DNA from: Solibacillus sp. FSL R7-0668
GTDB lineage: Bacteria; Bacillota; Bacilli; Bacillales_A; Planococcaceae
DNA: 64,000 nt
Reading direction: 5' to 3'
NCBI RefSeq assembly: GCF_038006205.1
Contig: NZ_JBBOUU010000001.1
Span: 1,800,001 to 1,864,000, forward strand
Shown here: positions 51,749-61,323 of the stretch, piece after piece
Numbering within the stretch: the first letter of the stretch is position 1
How the letters are laid out: each line of letters begins with the position of its first letter
Program-made: the position numbers and the translations under genes
The notes under the pieces: model-generated
Told to the model about the DNA's origin: nothing
Databases searched by the model: none
What the model saw: the letters and a program-made list of their open reading frames with translations, nothing else

Positions 51749-51786
51749 AGATGTCCTGTTTCGTTTGAACGGGGCATTTTTTCTTT
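51749..51786 (+). terminator. rho-independent terminator
   Basis: ATGTCCTGTTTC / GAACGGGGCAT stem (with G-U pairs) followed by TTTTTT. Confidence 0.75.
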
Positions 51787-51846
51787 ATAGAAGTTTGGAA
51801 AGTTGTTATAATAAACGTTATGACTAAATAATGAGGAGGTGTGTTC

Positions 51847-54800
51847 ATGGCACCGAAAACAAGCGCCACAGTGCAAACCAGATGTCATATTTTATTGACA
51901 AATACCGCGCGTGAAGCGATGAAGGAGCATGTTCCAGATGAACACGCCTTTTTTAATTTACAGCAATATTTCATTGTCGCGATCGAAAAAGTATCCATTG
52001 AAGACGAACAGCTTCATGTGACGATTTATTTCGATAACAATAAAAACCTGAAATTAAAAAATAAATTTGATGAGCGCGTTGTCATCATGGACTGTGTGTT
52101 TGATAAAAAGAATGGGCTCGTCGCCAAAAGCTTCCGTACACGCGGTAAAGGGACGCCCGTTGTGACAAACCGTAGAGTAATGATGAAGCTTCATTTTATC
52201 GCATCGCGTATGAGTGGCCATACATACAATGAATCCTTTGTAAATGCATTGGATGAACTGCCCATTGCACAGGAACGATTTGATTATGTAAACAAACGCA
52301 TTTCCAGCTGGGAAGGGTATTTAAAAGTATTAAACAAAAACGCCGATATTGAAGATATTCATGCGCGTTTTTCTAATGTTACGTTTGACGCTGATTTTAG
52401 CCATGCGACATTTCGTATTTCGAATTTGGACAATAAGCAATGGAAGCAGTTAGATGGATTGAGTGCTCGTTTGCGCGGCTATATTCAAGAAATTGGTGAT
52501 GTAGCGAAGGTTCGTCGCAATGAACAGACAGTCGAAATTGCTTTGAAGCCGTTTTATAGTAATTTAGCTCGTAGAAATGACTTACAATTCCAATCTGAAG
52601 ACATCGAATTTTCAAATGCGGCAACGAAATCGCAGCTAAAGCGCTTATTGAAAGGGTTTGAGCGTTTAAAAGAAGGCTTAGCGGCCAATGCCAATTTAGA
52701 AACCATTTTATTTGAGGACAAGCCGACGATTGCCGAGCGTCGATCAACCATGCCATTGGATTTCCATAATCGACTGAACGAGTATCAGCAGCAGGCCGTA
52801 GAAGGTGCGATGAGCGCTGAGGATTTATATGTCATTCAAGGTCCACCAGGTACGGGGAAAACGACCGTTATATCAGAAATTTGCTATCAAAATGCCAAGG
52901 CGGGTTTAAAGACATTGGTCGCCTCGCAGTCCAACTTAGCAGTAGATAATGCATTAAGCCGTTTATTATCAAATAAAGACATCCGCATTTTACGTTATGG
53001 TCGAACGGAAAGTATTGAAGAAGAAGGTAAGAAATTCATCGAGGAAAATGTAGCGAGCTATTGGCAGCAGCAAACGTTCGAGGCAATCGGTCACGAAATA
53101 TCGTTGCACACGCAAAAAGAGCAATTATTAGTCGTTGAGATTGATGAAAAAATGACAGAAATTACAGCGCTAGAACAGCAGCAAATCGCGCTACAACAGC
53201 AACTCGAGCAAAAAGAAGCTGCTAAAGCTGAGCTGCATGTAATAGCGGAAAAAATAAATGCATTAAAAAAACAGCTCACAGCGTGTAAAAAAGAGCTGGA
53301 AGAAAATGAACGCACGCTAGAAAAACTCCAGCAAACGCATGCAACAGTTGCTGAGGCAGTGAGTAATTTTGAACAGCAAAGTACAGAAAGCTTAACGCTT
53401 GCACAGTTAGATGAAAAAGAGCAGCAATTAAATAAGCAGCAAAATGAAACGAAGCTGCATATCGAGCAAAGTCAGCTCCGAGCTCAATATGAACAGCTTC
53501 AAGCACGAAAGCAAGCTGTGACGACAAAAATGGAGCGCGCCAATGAAACCGCCAATGTCGATCCGCTCATCGATAAAATTGTCTCGCTGAAAAAGGTGTA
53601 TGAAATTGAAAACTTTATGCAGCAATATGATATCCGTCGAAATTATGCGATGGACCGATTATTGACTGCACTCGACCGCATTCAGCCACAAATGGAGCAA
53701 TATAAACCAATAAAAGACGTCAAAGAGCGATTAGAAAAGGCTTTAACCTATAGTGAAACCGCGCTTGGTATCCAGGTCAATGCCGAACAATTACCGATGA
53801 GTCACCATTATTCATTAGCAGAGGTGCAAGAGTTCTTAACAAAGCTGAGCCATGCATTTGCTGAACGGAAAGTAAATGTGCAAAATGGTGCGCGTTCGAT
53901 TCAAGGCATTCATTTACGTATGCAATTCATCGAGCAGCTCAATGAAAAATACATGGATGCGATTCGTGAAACGGTGCTTATTTTTGAAAAGCTAAAAGAA
54001 GAAATTATTTTACAATTCAAAGAGCAAAATGAAGTCAAAGTGGAGCTTTTAACAAAGCTACAAACAGAAGCTTCCACGTATGATAACCAAATGAATACTC
54101 TTAAAGAACGTATGGATGATTCCGTCGACATTACGCAAACAATATCGGAATTACAAGAAATATTGGCGACCAATGAACTCGAACAAATGAAGGTGGAAAC
54201 ACAGCGTCAAAATCGTGAAAAGCTGGACACGCAATTGGCTAAAAAATCAGAGGAACTGACGGTGCTGAATGAGCAAATTGCACTTGGTACAGCAACTGTT
54301 GAGGAATTGACAGCTCGCTTTAAAGCATTCAATAGTGAGGGTGTACAACTTGAAAAACGTCGAGCGGAATTGGAGCTCCTAACAAAATCAAATCCAGAGC
54401 AAGCGATTTTGGAAGTAAATGCACAAATCGAACGTTTACAAGCGTTAATCGCAACGTTGCAAGTGAAAATTGACTTGTTGCCTGTAACAGCCGAGCTTCA
54501 AAATGAATGGCATGGTCTGCTAAAAGAGGCAAACGAGTATGACTTAGACGAAATTCGAAAGTTATATGTAAAGCATGCGAACGTTATAGGTACAACATGT
54601 GTTGCGTCTGCTAATAAGGAATTCATGGACAATTATCCAACCTTTGATGTCGTCATTATTGATGAAGTGTCAAAAGCGACACCGCCTGAATTATTGCTAC
54701 CTATGCTTAAAGGGGCAAAAATTATTCTTGTAGGGGATCATCATCAGCTACCACCGCTTGTTGGCGATGCGACGTTCGAGGAAACATTAGAGCAAGTTGT

Positions 54801-55596
54801 GAAGGAAAGTACGACATTTGAAGAAAAAAGAGAGCTTGAAAAATTACTCGAAGAATCGCTATTTGAACGCTTATACAATAATTTACCCGCGCAAAATAAA
54901 ACGATGCTAGCCCTCCAATATCGAATGCATACGAACATTATGGAGACAATCACACCGTTTTATGAGCAGGAATCCGAACGCTTGCAATGCGGTTTAGAAG
55001 ATTCGGATGCTGTGCGCGATCATTATTTAACGACATCCAAAATTACGCGAAATCATCATTTGTTATGGCTCGATATTGCCAACAATAAATCGAATTTTGA
55101 ACAGCGCATGAAGGAAGGGTCAAGTTTATTTAATGAGGCTGAATTAGCGCAAATAAAAGAGCAACTGCTTGAAATTAATGAAGCAACTGAAAAAGCGAAG
55201 GCTGAGGGGTTAATTGCTAAGGATGCATTAAAATCAGTTGGGGTTATTTCGTTCTATGCCGAGCAGGTAAAGCGCATTAATCGTTTAATTGACCAGGAAC
55301 TCCATGTGCCACATTTACACATTCGAACTGGCTCTGTCGATAAATTCCAAGGAATGGAGATGGATGTCATTCTTGTCAGCATGGTGCGAAATCATGACAA
55401 TGAGCGCGGGGAAATCGGATTTGCGAAGGATTATCGTCGTTTAAATGTTGCGTTATCGCGCGCGCGTGAACTACTAATTATGATTGGTAGTGTTGACATG
55501 TTTACCGAGCGTCCGAAAGCAGAAAAAGTACGTACGATGTATCGACATGTATTAAATACCGTCAAGCAGCAAAACGGCTATTACGCAATTGGTTAA
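51847..55596 (+). CDS. superfamily 1 (UPF1/DNA2-like) helicase
   Basis: A 1249-residue ATP-dependent helicase. N-terminal accessory domain about 1-300. Motif I VIQGPPGTGKTTVI near 335, motif Ia VASQSNLAVDNAL. A long coiled-coil insertion (about 420-900) separates motif I from motif II (VVIIDEVSKATPPE near 938). Then come motif III ILVGDHHQLPPLV, motif IV LQYRMH, motif V SVDKFQGMEMDVILVSMVR and motif VI YRRLNVALSRAREL. The insertion makes it much larger than PcrA-type helicases. GAGGAGG gives start ATG 51847. Forms an operon with the following gene. Possible roles are replication restart or defence; not determined. Confidence 0.85.
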   Translation: MAPKTSATVQTRCHILLTNTAREAMKEHVPDEHAFFNLQQYFIVAIEKVSIEDEQLHVTIYFDNNKNLKLKNKFDERVVIMDCVFDKKNGLVAKSFRTRGKGTPVVTNRRVMMKLHFIASRMSGHTYNESFVNALDELPIAQERFDYVNKRISSWEGYLKVLNKNADIEDIHARFSNVTFDADFSHATFRISNLDNKQWKQLDGLSARLRGYIQEIGDVAKVRRNEQTVEIALKPFYSNLARRNDLQFQSEDIEFSNAATKSQLKRLLKGFERLKEGLAANANLETILFEDKPTIAERRSTMPLDFHNRLNEYQQQAVEGAMSAEDLYVIQGPPGTGKTTVISEICYQNAKAGLKTLVASQSNLAVDNALSRLLSNKDIRILRYGRTESIEEEGKKFIEENVASYWQQQTFEAIGHEISLHTQKEQLLVVEIDEKMTEITALEQQQIALQQQLEQKEAAKAELHVIAEKINALKKQLTACKKELEENERTLEKLQQTHATVAEAVSNFEQQSTESLTLAQLDEKEQQLNKQQNETKLHIEQSQLRAQYEQLQARKQAVTTKMERANETANVDPLIDKIVSLKKVYEIENFMQQYDIRRNYAMDRLLTALDRIQPQMEQYKPIKDVKERLEKALTYSETALGIQVNAEQLPMSHHYSLAEVQEFLTKLSHAFAERKVNVQNGARSIQGIHLRMQFIEQLNEKYMDAIRETVLIFEKLKEEIILQFKEQNEVKVELLTKLQTEASTYDNQMNTLKERMDDSVDITQTISELQEILATNELEQMKVETQRQNREKLDTQLAKKSEELTVLNEQIALGTATVEELTARFKAFNSEGVQLEKRRAELELLTKSNPEQAILEVNAQIERLQALIATLQVKIDLLPVTAELQNEWHGLLKEANEYDLDEIRKLYVKHANVIGTTCVASANKEFMDNYPTFDVVIIDEVSKATPPELLLPMLKGAKIILVGDHHQLPPLVGDATFEETLEQVVKESTTFEEKRELEKLLEESLFERLYNNLPAQNKTMLALQYRMHTNIMETITPFYEQESERLQCGLEDSDAVRDHYLTTSKITRNHHLLWLDIANNKSNFEQRMKEGSSLFNEAELAQIKEQLLEINEATEKAKAEGLIAKDALKSVGVISFYAEQVKRINRLIDQELHVPHLHIRTGSVDKFQGMEMDVILVSMVRNHDNERGEIGFAKDYRRLNVALSRARELLIMIGSVDMFTERPKAEKVRTMYRHVLNTVKQQNGYYAIG

Positions 55597-55607
55597 AGGA
55601 GTTCAGT

Positions 55608-56360
55608 ATGGATTTACAAAGTTTAACAGAAAAATTGCAGCAGCAAATTTTACAGCAAAACGATGTTACAATTGAAAAGCAAATAAATTATGCCATTCCG
55701 GTGCATACAATTGAAGTGAAGTATCACCCAGTTATTCGCAATGCGATGGATATTTTGATGAAGATGATGTTGGTTTCATTTAACAAAGCAAGGCTCACAA
55801 ATGCCGAGCTTTTAGCAGATATTTTACTTGTCGAGCCGCTATTTATTCATGATTTGACGAATAAAATGCTGCGTCTTGGGATGATAAAAAAAGAAGAGTT
55901 TTACTTGTTAACGGCTAAAGGAGAAGCCCAATTAGCGAGTGGCATTTTTGAAGAAGAACTCGATGAAACGAGCTATTTTGTACAATACAGTCCATTGCAT
56001 GAAGCCATTTTAGAAGGCGATTTAGAACAGTTTGAGGAGCTGGAGCAGTTTCCGGAAGTATTTCCGACAATTTATTCTGATGAAATCGTAGCGGTCGATG
56101 AGGCGATGCTGATTCAATATATTCACCAGCAATTGTCAGACCAACCGTTAGCTGACGATGAAGTGTCAACAACAATAACAAGCATTGTAAGCTCTGACTC
56201 TGTACAAATTAATGATGTTCCAGTCATTTGCTTTATCGCACATCAGAAGGCGGAAAATCATCAGTTTGCCCGCGTCTATAATACGCTAACAGGTGAGTGG
56301 GATGCGCAGTTGGAAGCTTTGTTGTTTGAAGTGGAAAAGAAAATAGAAGATGCTCTTTAG
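55608..56360 (+). CDS. hypothetical protein partnered with the helicase, 250 aa
   Basis: Unrecognised soluble protein starting 11 bp after the helicase stop, with AAGGAG before the ATG. Residues about 60-115 look like a winged-helix module (LLADILLVEPLFIHDLTNKMLRLGMIKKEEFYLLTAKGEAQL). The C-terminal half is acidic. The tight coupling suggests it works with the helicase, perhaps as a DNA-binding or regulatory partner (inference). Confidence 0.6.
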   Translation: MDLQSLTEKLQQQILQQNDVTIEKQINYAIPVHTIEVKYHPVIRNAMDILMKMMLVSFNKARLTNAELLADILLVEPLFIHDLTNKMLRLGMIKKEEFYLLTAKGEAQLASGIFEEELDETSYFVQYSPLHEAILEGDLEQFEELEQFPEVFPTIYSDEIVAVDEAMLIQYIHQQLSDQPLADDEVSTTITSIVSSDSVQINDVPVICFIAHQKAENHQFARVYNTLTGEWDAQLEALLFEVEKKIEDAL

Positions 56361-56375
56361 CAGCTATATTAAAAA

Positions 56376-56412
56376 ATCTGTTCTATTACTATTTAGAACA
56401 GGTTTTTTATTG
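56376..56412 (+). terminator. rho-independent terminator
   Basis: CTGTTCTA / TAGAACAG stem followed by GTTTTTTA. Confidence 0.85.
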
Positions 56413-56514
56413 TTTGAGATAATGTCAACTATTCAGGTGAATTTTGCCTATTGTTTATAAGTTAGTTGAATGATAAGCTGTTGCAAGATTAGCCAGATTA
56501 AGCACCTATATAAT

Positions 56515-56601
56515 CGGTCTACAAACCGAATTCGTAATAAATCCGGTTCTAGAACCGAATCGGTAATATATTAGGTCTACAACCCGAATTTATGCGGTAT
56601 A
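56515..56601 (+). repeat. three tandem 29-bp operator-like repeats
   Basis: Units begin at 56515, 56544 and 56573. Each has the inverted core GGT-N6/7-ACCG followed by AAT (unit 2 is the near-perfect palindrome CGGTTCTAGAACCG). The period is exactly 29 bp. They end just before the SatD promoter/RBS and are probably binding sites for a dimeric regulator. Confidence 0.7.
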
Positions 56602-56637
56602 CTGTATATAGATACTATAATTGAAGGAGGGGTACGG

Positions 56638-57387
56638 ATGGGAACAGCGGTTTCAGTATTTATATTAGATGTTACAAATTCAAGTAAATTTCGAAATGGT
56701 CAAGAATTAAGTGAGTATCTATCAGAATGGCAAGATGTGTTAGCGAATAACAATACTATAAAAATAGCAGTTAAACATAGAATGGGCGATGAAATAATCT
56801 GTGTAGTTGAGGGTTATTCTAATGCACTCGTGATAGCAAATTATATGGTTTATAATTGGAAATATGAAGACAATATGCCCTATTTCGGTATTTCATTTGG
56901 GGTGATTGAAGATAATATAAATACTATCGATATTGATAAGTGGAATAATATGCTTGTGAAAAATGCAAGATTGGCCAATAATTTAATTAAAGAAGATAAA
57001 ACTCGTACAAAATTAATAGAAATGAACCCGTTAAATAAATTTGAAAATATAGAACGTCAATTAATTAACTCTATTCTAAATTTACAAAGTGCAGCCATTT
57101 TAAAGCAAACAACGAAGCAAAGAGAGATTTTAGGTCTATATAGTCTTTTACGCTCACAAAAGGAAGTTGCACTTACATTAAATAAATCAACTTCTACAGT
57201 TTGGGAGCATTTTACTGTGGGGAAAACAGATTTAATATTAGATGCTTCTGAATCTTTATATGACTTATTAAATTCAAAAGAAATACAATTAAATCCTGAA
57301 AATAAAATACAAGAAAAACAGAAGAAATTCGAGCTGGAATTAAGAAGAAATATTGAGCAATTCCGATTGGGACAGGGATATAAATAA
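56638..57387 (+). CDS. SatD family protein
   Basis: A 249-residue protein of the SatD family. The N-terminal 150 residues resemble a nucleotide-cyclase-like alpha/beta fold (VSVFILDVTNSSKFRNG, HRMGDEIICVVEGYSNAL, MPYFGISFGVI). The C-terminus has a helix-turn-helix (TTKQREILGLYSLLRSQKEVALTLNKSTSTVWEHF), suggesting DNA binding. AAGGAGGGG precedes the ATG, and three 29-bp repeats lie upstream. The last base of its stop overlaps the DUF3307 gene. SatD/SatE were named for secretion and acid tolerance in streptococci; molecular function unknown. Confidence 0.8.
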   Translation: MGTAVSVFILDVTNSSKFRNGQELSEYLSEWQDVLANNNTIKIAVKHRMGDEIICVVEGYSNALVIANYMVYNWKYEDNMPYFGISFGVIEDNINTIDIDKWNNMLVKNARLANNLIKEDKTRTKLIEMNPLNKFENIERQLINSILNLQSAAILKQTTKQREILGLYSLLRSQKEVALTLNKSTSTVWEHFTVGKTDLILDASESLYDLLNSKEIQLNPENKIQEKQKKFELELRRNIEQFRLGQGYK

Positions 57388-58328
57388 TGTTAATTTTACT
57401 ATTTATATTAGGACATTTTATAGCGGATTATCCATTTCAATCGAGTGAAATGGTAGCCAAAAAGAAGGAAGGACCTGCAGCAGTCTTTCAACATGTAGCG
57501 ATACATTTATTAACATATGTAATGCTAACGATAATGAGTATTATATTAGGTTTAATTGAATATGATGTCCTACTGGTAGTTTATATTTTTATTATTTGTT
57601 TAATCCACCTATTAACGGATTTAACAAAAGAAAAGTTAAATGACCATATTGAAAAGCGTACGGATATTAGTAAGTATCAAATTTCAATGAGACTAACATT
57701 ATTGTATATCGTAGACCAAATCATTCATATTGTTAGCATTGTTATATTCACTATTGTTCTATTTGACGATTTTGAAAGTAAACTAAGCAAATTATTTAAC
57801 TCTATTGCTTCAGGTCAACCTTTAGATTTGAATTTTCAATCAAAGATTATTATTACTTTGATTATTTTGTTAATAAATTCATATTTTTCTGGACACCTTA
57901 TCGGGAAAATGTTAACAGAATTTAGACCAACAAACAAAATCATAGAAACAACAGTTGAAGGAAAGTTTACTTCGAGCAATACAAACTTGAAATACGATGG
58001 TTTTAATGAAAAAGATATTGAAAAACAATTAGATCAATATGTAACTAAAATAGAAGATGATGTAAAATTGAATAAAAAAATATCTTTAATTAGTGACTCA
58101 CCCCCAAAAGCTGGGATGTGGATAGGTATCTTAGAAAGAAATTTAATATTAATACTTTGTGTATCCAACAATTTATCTAGTATTGGATTTTTAATCGCAA
58201 TGAAAGCCTTAACGAGATTCAAACAATTTGATGATAAAAGTTTTTCTGAATATTATTTAATAGGTACGATGTTAAGCATCATATTAGGAATTACAGCTGG
58301 ATTTGTAATGAAATTTATTTGGTTGTAA
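57387..58328 (+). CDS. DUF3307 membrane protein (SatE-like)
   Basis: A 313-residue membrane protein. The N-terminal DUF3307 domain (about 1-125) starts LILLFILGHFIADYPFQSSEMVAKK (H-x-x-x-D and Q residues conserved in the family) and has the HLLTDLTKEKL segment. Further helices lie at about 118-140, 160-180 and 240-313, with a charged cytoplasmic loop of 60 residues between. Always paired with SatD in many bacteria. Overlaps satD by one base. Possible membrane enzyme or stress-sensing unit; unknown. Confidence 0.82.
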   Translation: MLILLFILGHFIADYPFQSSEMVAKKKEGPAAVFQHVAIHLLTYVMLTIMSIILGLIEYDVLLVVYIFIICLIHLLTDLTKEKLNDHIEKRTDISKYQISMRLTLLYIVDQIIHIVSIVIFTIVLFDDFESKLSKLFNSIASGQPLDLNFQSKIIITLIILLINSYFSGHLIGKMLTEFRPTNKIIETTVEGKFTSSNTNLKYDGFNEKDIEKQLDQYVTKIEDDVKLNKKISLISDSPPKAGMWIGILERNLILILCVSNNLSSIGFLIAMKALTRFKQFDDKSFSEYYLIGTMLSIILGITAGFVMKFIWL

Positions 58329-58364
58329 ATAAGCATAGCTCAAAAAAATTTTTTATTAGAATTA

Positions 58365-58393
58365 TTGCGAAAATTAGCCTAACATGGTACACT
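58365..58393 (+). promoter_or_regulatory. sigma-A promoter of metA
   Basis: TTGCGA, 17-bp spacer, TACACT; transcription would start just before the S-box. Confidence 0.6.
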
Positions 58394-58410
58394 TATGACA
58401 ATTTAATAGT

Positions 58411-58515
58411 CTTATCAAGAGAAGCGGAGGGACTTGGCCCGTTGATGTTTCAGCAACCTCTAACATGGTTAGAAAGGTGCTAATTCCAGCAAGGGGACTT
58501 CCCTTGGCAGATAAG
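58411..58515 (+). ncRNA. SAM-I riboswitch (S-box)
   Basis: CTTATCAAGAGAAGCGGAGG, then GACTTGGCCCGTTGA, CAGCAACC and AAGGTGCTAATTCCAGCAAG, closed by GATAAG pairing with CTTATC. All S-box landmarks are present. Followed by a terminator hairpin, so SAM should repress metA. Confidence 0.95.
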
Positions 58516-58524
58516 TTCGGTTTA

Positions 58525-58567
58525 AAAGCCTCTCATTTCTGTTTACGCTGGAAATGAGAGGCTTTTT
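58525..58567 (+). terminator. S-box expression-platform terminator
   Basis: AAGCCTCTCATTTC / GAAATGAGAGGCTT stem followed by TTTTT, 40 bp before the metA start. Confidence 0.9.
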
Positions 58568-58607
58568 GATTTGTATAAAATGTACAAAAATTGAGGGGGA
58601 ACAAGCG

Positions 58608-59549
58608 ATGCCAATTAATATTCCAAAAAGTTTACCGGCTGGCGAGCTATTAAGACAAGAGAAAATTTTCGTGATGGAAGAGGACCGCGCGAAAACACAA
58701 CAAATCCGACCATTAAATATTTTGGTGTTTAACTTAATGCCTGAGAAAGAAAAAACGGAGCTACAGTTATTACGTTTACTAGGTAATACGCCACTGCAAG
58801 TGAATGTTACCTTTTTAAATACGGCTACCTATGAATCGAAAAATGTATCAAAATCACATTTAGATACATTTTATCAAACCTTTGATGAGGTGAAGCATCG
58901 TCGTTATGATGGTTTAATCATCACAGGGGCACCAGTGGAAAAGATGGAATTTGAAGAAGTGGGCTATTGGCAGGAAATTACACAGGTAATGGATTGGGCT
59001 GATAAAAACGTTACATCCATCATGCATATTTGTTGGGGCGCACAGGCGGCGTTATACCACCACTTTGGCATTGGTAAGTTTGAGCTTCCGAAAAAATGCT
59101 CGGGCATTTATTCGCATGTGATTACGGATCTAACCGTAGATTTAGTGCGAGGCTTTAGCGATGAATATGTCGCACCGCATTCGCGCCATACATCTGTATC
59201 GATTGAAGAAGTAAGAGCGCATCCTGATTTACGTTTACTCAGCTATTCAGACGATGCGGGGGTCTTTATTGCGCAATCTAAAAATAATAAGCATATTATG
59301 ATCACGGGGCATCTGGAATACGATGCGACGACGTTATCGGATGAATATTTCCGTGACATGGAAAAAGATCCAGAAAATACAGAGATTCCGGTCAATTACT
59401 TCCCAAATAATGACCCACAGCAAGCGCCGAAAAATGTTTGGCGTGCACACTCGCATTTATTATTTTACAACTGGCTAAATTATTATGTATATCAAGAAAC
59501 ACCATATGATTGGCATTATGTAGAGGAGCAGATTGAGTTTCATATTTAA
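58608..59549 (+). CDS. metAA: homoserine O-acetyltransferase MetA
   Basis: A 313-residue MetA-family enzyme that acylates homoserine as the first committed step to methionine. In Bacilli this family uses acetyl-CoA, in enterics succinyl-CoA. The start [18 protein letters not shown] is typical. The catalytic Cys is in [17 protein letters not shown] (about 142), with His in [10 protein letters not shown] and the conserved Glu two residues later. GAGGGGG precedes ATG 58608; the in-frame ATG at 58554 lies within the terminator hairpin. Controlled by the S-box. Confidence 0.94.
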   Translation: MPINIPKSLPAGELLRQEKIFVMEEDRAKTQQIRPLNILVFNLMPEKEKTELQLLRLLGNTPLQVNVTFLNTATYESKNVSKSHLDTFYQTFDEVKHRRYDGLIITGAPVEKMEFEEVGYWQEITQVMDWADKNVTSIMHICWGAQAALYHHFGIGKFELPKKCSGIYSHVITDLTVDLVRGFSDEYVAPHSRHTSVSIEEVRAHPDLRLLSYSDDAGVFIAQSKNNKHIMITGHLEYDATTLSDEYFRDMEKDPENTEIPVNYFPNNDPQQAPKNVWRAHSHLLFYNWLNYYVYQETPYDWHYVEEQIEFHI

Positions 59550-59564
59550 GTAGCGAATCGCAGC

Positions 59565-59630
59565 TCAGACGAAATGAAATGTAGGTGAGGTGGGTATAAC
59601 CTCATTCAATTCGTCTGAGTGCGTTTTTAT
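59565..59630. terminator. bidirectional terminator
   Basis: CTCAGACGAAATGAA / TTCAATTCGTCTGAG stem with an inner CCTCA match, followed by TTTTT; lies between converging metA and the ABC ATPase. Confidence 0.75.
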
Positions 59631-59638
59631 TTGAAAGC

Positions 59639-60409
59639 TTATTTTACCGCTATCCAGGCGCGGTCACGTTGGATTTGTAAGCTTACGTCACGACCAAAGA
59701 AGTTGCTTAATACGGGCTCGGTTAAAATTTGCTCACGTGTACCAGTAGCAGCGTCCTTACCATCTTTCATCAATAGCACATGCTGGAAACAGGGCAATAT
59801 TTCTTCTACATGATGGGTGACATAGATAAGGGTTGGGCAGTTTTCACGACCTGCAATTTGTTCGATTGTTTGTAGTAAATTTTCTCGTTCTATGATATCT
59901 AAGCCACCACACGGTTCATCTAAAATGAGAATGTCCGGATTGGCCATAATTGCGCGTGAAATCTGAATGCGTTGACGTTCGCCTTGTGATAAATACTCGA
60001 ATGTTTTATTCGCTAAGTGATCACAGTTAAATTGTTTCATAATCCGTACTGCTTCTTCAATTTCGGCTTCACTCACTTCCTCAAATAAGCGTAACGCTCC
60101 AAATTTGCCACTTAACACAATTTCAATGGCATTATCCTGCCAGTTTAAATTATCAATCATCGCATTGCTGACCCAGCCAATTCGACGACGCAGTTTCGGA
60201 ATATAGGTCTCGCCATAGGTTTCACCTAATACTTGTACTTTGCCTTCGTTTGGCCAGATATAGCCATTAATGACCTTTAATAAAGTGGTTTTGCCAGAGC
60301 CGTTTAAGCCTAAAATGGCCCAATGTTGATTTTTTTCAACCTGCCAATTTAATCGGTCCAAAATTAATTTTTCATTGCGATAGAGCTTAATGTTTTCGAT
60401 ATGTATCAT
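59639..60409 (-). CDS. ABC transporter ATP-binding protein (YlmA-like)
   Basis: A 256-residue ABC ATPase. Walker A GLNGSGKTT, signature LSQGERQRI, Walker B ILILDEPCGGLD, H-loop VTHH. It resembles B. subtilis YlmA and the molybdate-cluster ModF-type ATPases, which lack an adjacent permease, and none is found here. GGAGGT precedes the ATG. Function unknown. Confidence 0.85.
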   Translation of the reverse strand: MIHIENIKLYRNEKLILDRLNWQVEKNQHWAILGLNGSGKTTLLKVINGYIWPNEGKVQVLGETYGETYIPKLRRRIGWVSNAMIDNLNWQDNAIEIVLSGKFGALRLFEEVSEAEIEEAVRIMKQFNCDHLANKTFEYLSQGERQRIQISRAIMANPDILILDEPCGGLDIIERENLLQTIEQIAGRENCPTLIYVTHHVEEILPCFQHVLLMKDGKDAATGTREQILTEPVLSNFFGRDVSLQIQRDRAWIAVK

Positions 60410-60514
60410 TTACAAACACCTCCACCTTAAACTATGCACCTTTTTTCTAAAAACGAAAAGGAAATAGTGCCAATGGAGGCAATATACACAAATTTGTAAT
60501 AAATAAAGGAAAAA

Positions 60515-60557
60515 AGCTAGCATGAATTCGGTCATACACCGCATTCACACTAGCTCA
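60515..60557 (-). terminator. rho-independent terminator
   Basis: Minus strand AGCTAGTGTGAATGCGG / CCGAATTCATGCTAGCT stem followed by TTTTTT, after the YczE gene. Confidence 0.85.
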
Positions 60558-60597
60558 GTTGATAAGTTTAAGGCGTTATGAGCAAGCCTACAATCCC

Positions 60598-61230
60598 TTA
60601 TAAAATCGCACTTTCCGTTCCTGAAGCGCGGAAAAATAGTTTTTCATTTAATCGTAAAGCCCATTGAACAACAGGTCCTAAGCCCAATGCCATAAAGACG
60701 GTACCTACACCAATTGGACCACCTAGTAAAAAACCAATGATTGCTACGGTAACCTCAATTGTTGTGCGTGCACGGTTAACTGTCCAGCCAAGGCGGTGAA
60801 CAAGCAGTAACATTAATGTGTCACGTGGGCCAATCCCTAAATTTGCGACCATATACATCCCACAGCCAAAGCCCAATAGAACAATTCCAACAATAAATGC
60901 TAATGTTTGTTCAAAGAGATGATGTAAATCTGGGAGCATATATAAAAAAATATCGATAAAAATCCCGGTCAAAAACATATCTAAATACGTTCCGATTTTC
61001 GGTAAACGCTTCGTCAATAGCGCATCAATGGCTAAAATGATTAAGCCTAAAATAATCGACCAAGTTCCTACGGTTAAGCCGAAATTCTTCTGCAGGCCAA
61101 TGTGCAGCACGTCCCAAGAACCGACGCCTAGAACTTGTGCTTTAATCGTTAATGCGACACCAAGCGATAAAATAATAATGCCGGTAATAAAAAATACACA
61201 GCGCCAATAAAAACCTTGTTTTACATTCAA
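60598..61230 (-). CDS. YczE/YitT family membrane protein
   Basis: A 210-residue, five- or six-helix membrane protein of the YczE group. Landmarks are GVALTIKAQVLGVGSWDVLHIGLQ, FGCGMYMVANLGIGPRDTLMLLL and LLGGPIGVGTVFMALGLGPVV. B. subtilis YczE affects nonribosomal peptide production, but its transport activity is unproven. GAGGGA favours TTG 61230; the upstream ATG 61251 lacks an RBS. Confidence 0.8.
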   Translation of the reverse strand: MNVKQGFYWRCVFFITGIIILSLGVALTIKAQVLGVGSWDVLHIGLQKNFGLTVGTWSIILGLIILAIDALLTKRLPKIGTYLDMFLTGIFIDIFLYMLPDLHHLFEQTLAFIVGIVLLGFGCGMYMVANLGIGPRDTLMLLLVHRLGWTVNRARTTIEVTVAIIGFLLGGPIGVGTVFMALGLGPVVQWALRLNEKLFFRASGTESAIL

Positions 61231-61323
61231 TTGCAATCCCTCGTTGTTCATAAAGTTCGACTTGTATATTATAACGAGTTAATATGCCAAAACAGGGATT
61301 ACAATATATTTGAAAAATTTAAA

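Noticed and set aside
56515-56601. Three 29-bp repeats considered as a mini CRISPR array
   Set aside because: The repeats are directly tandem with no spacers, contain an operator-like dyad and lie at a promoter.
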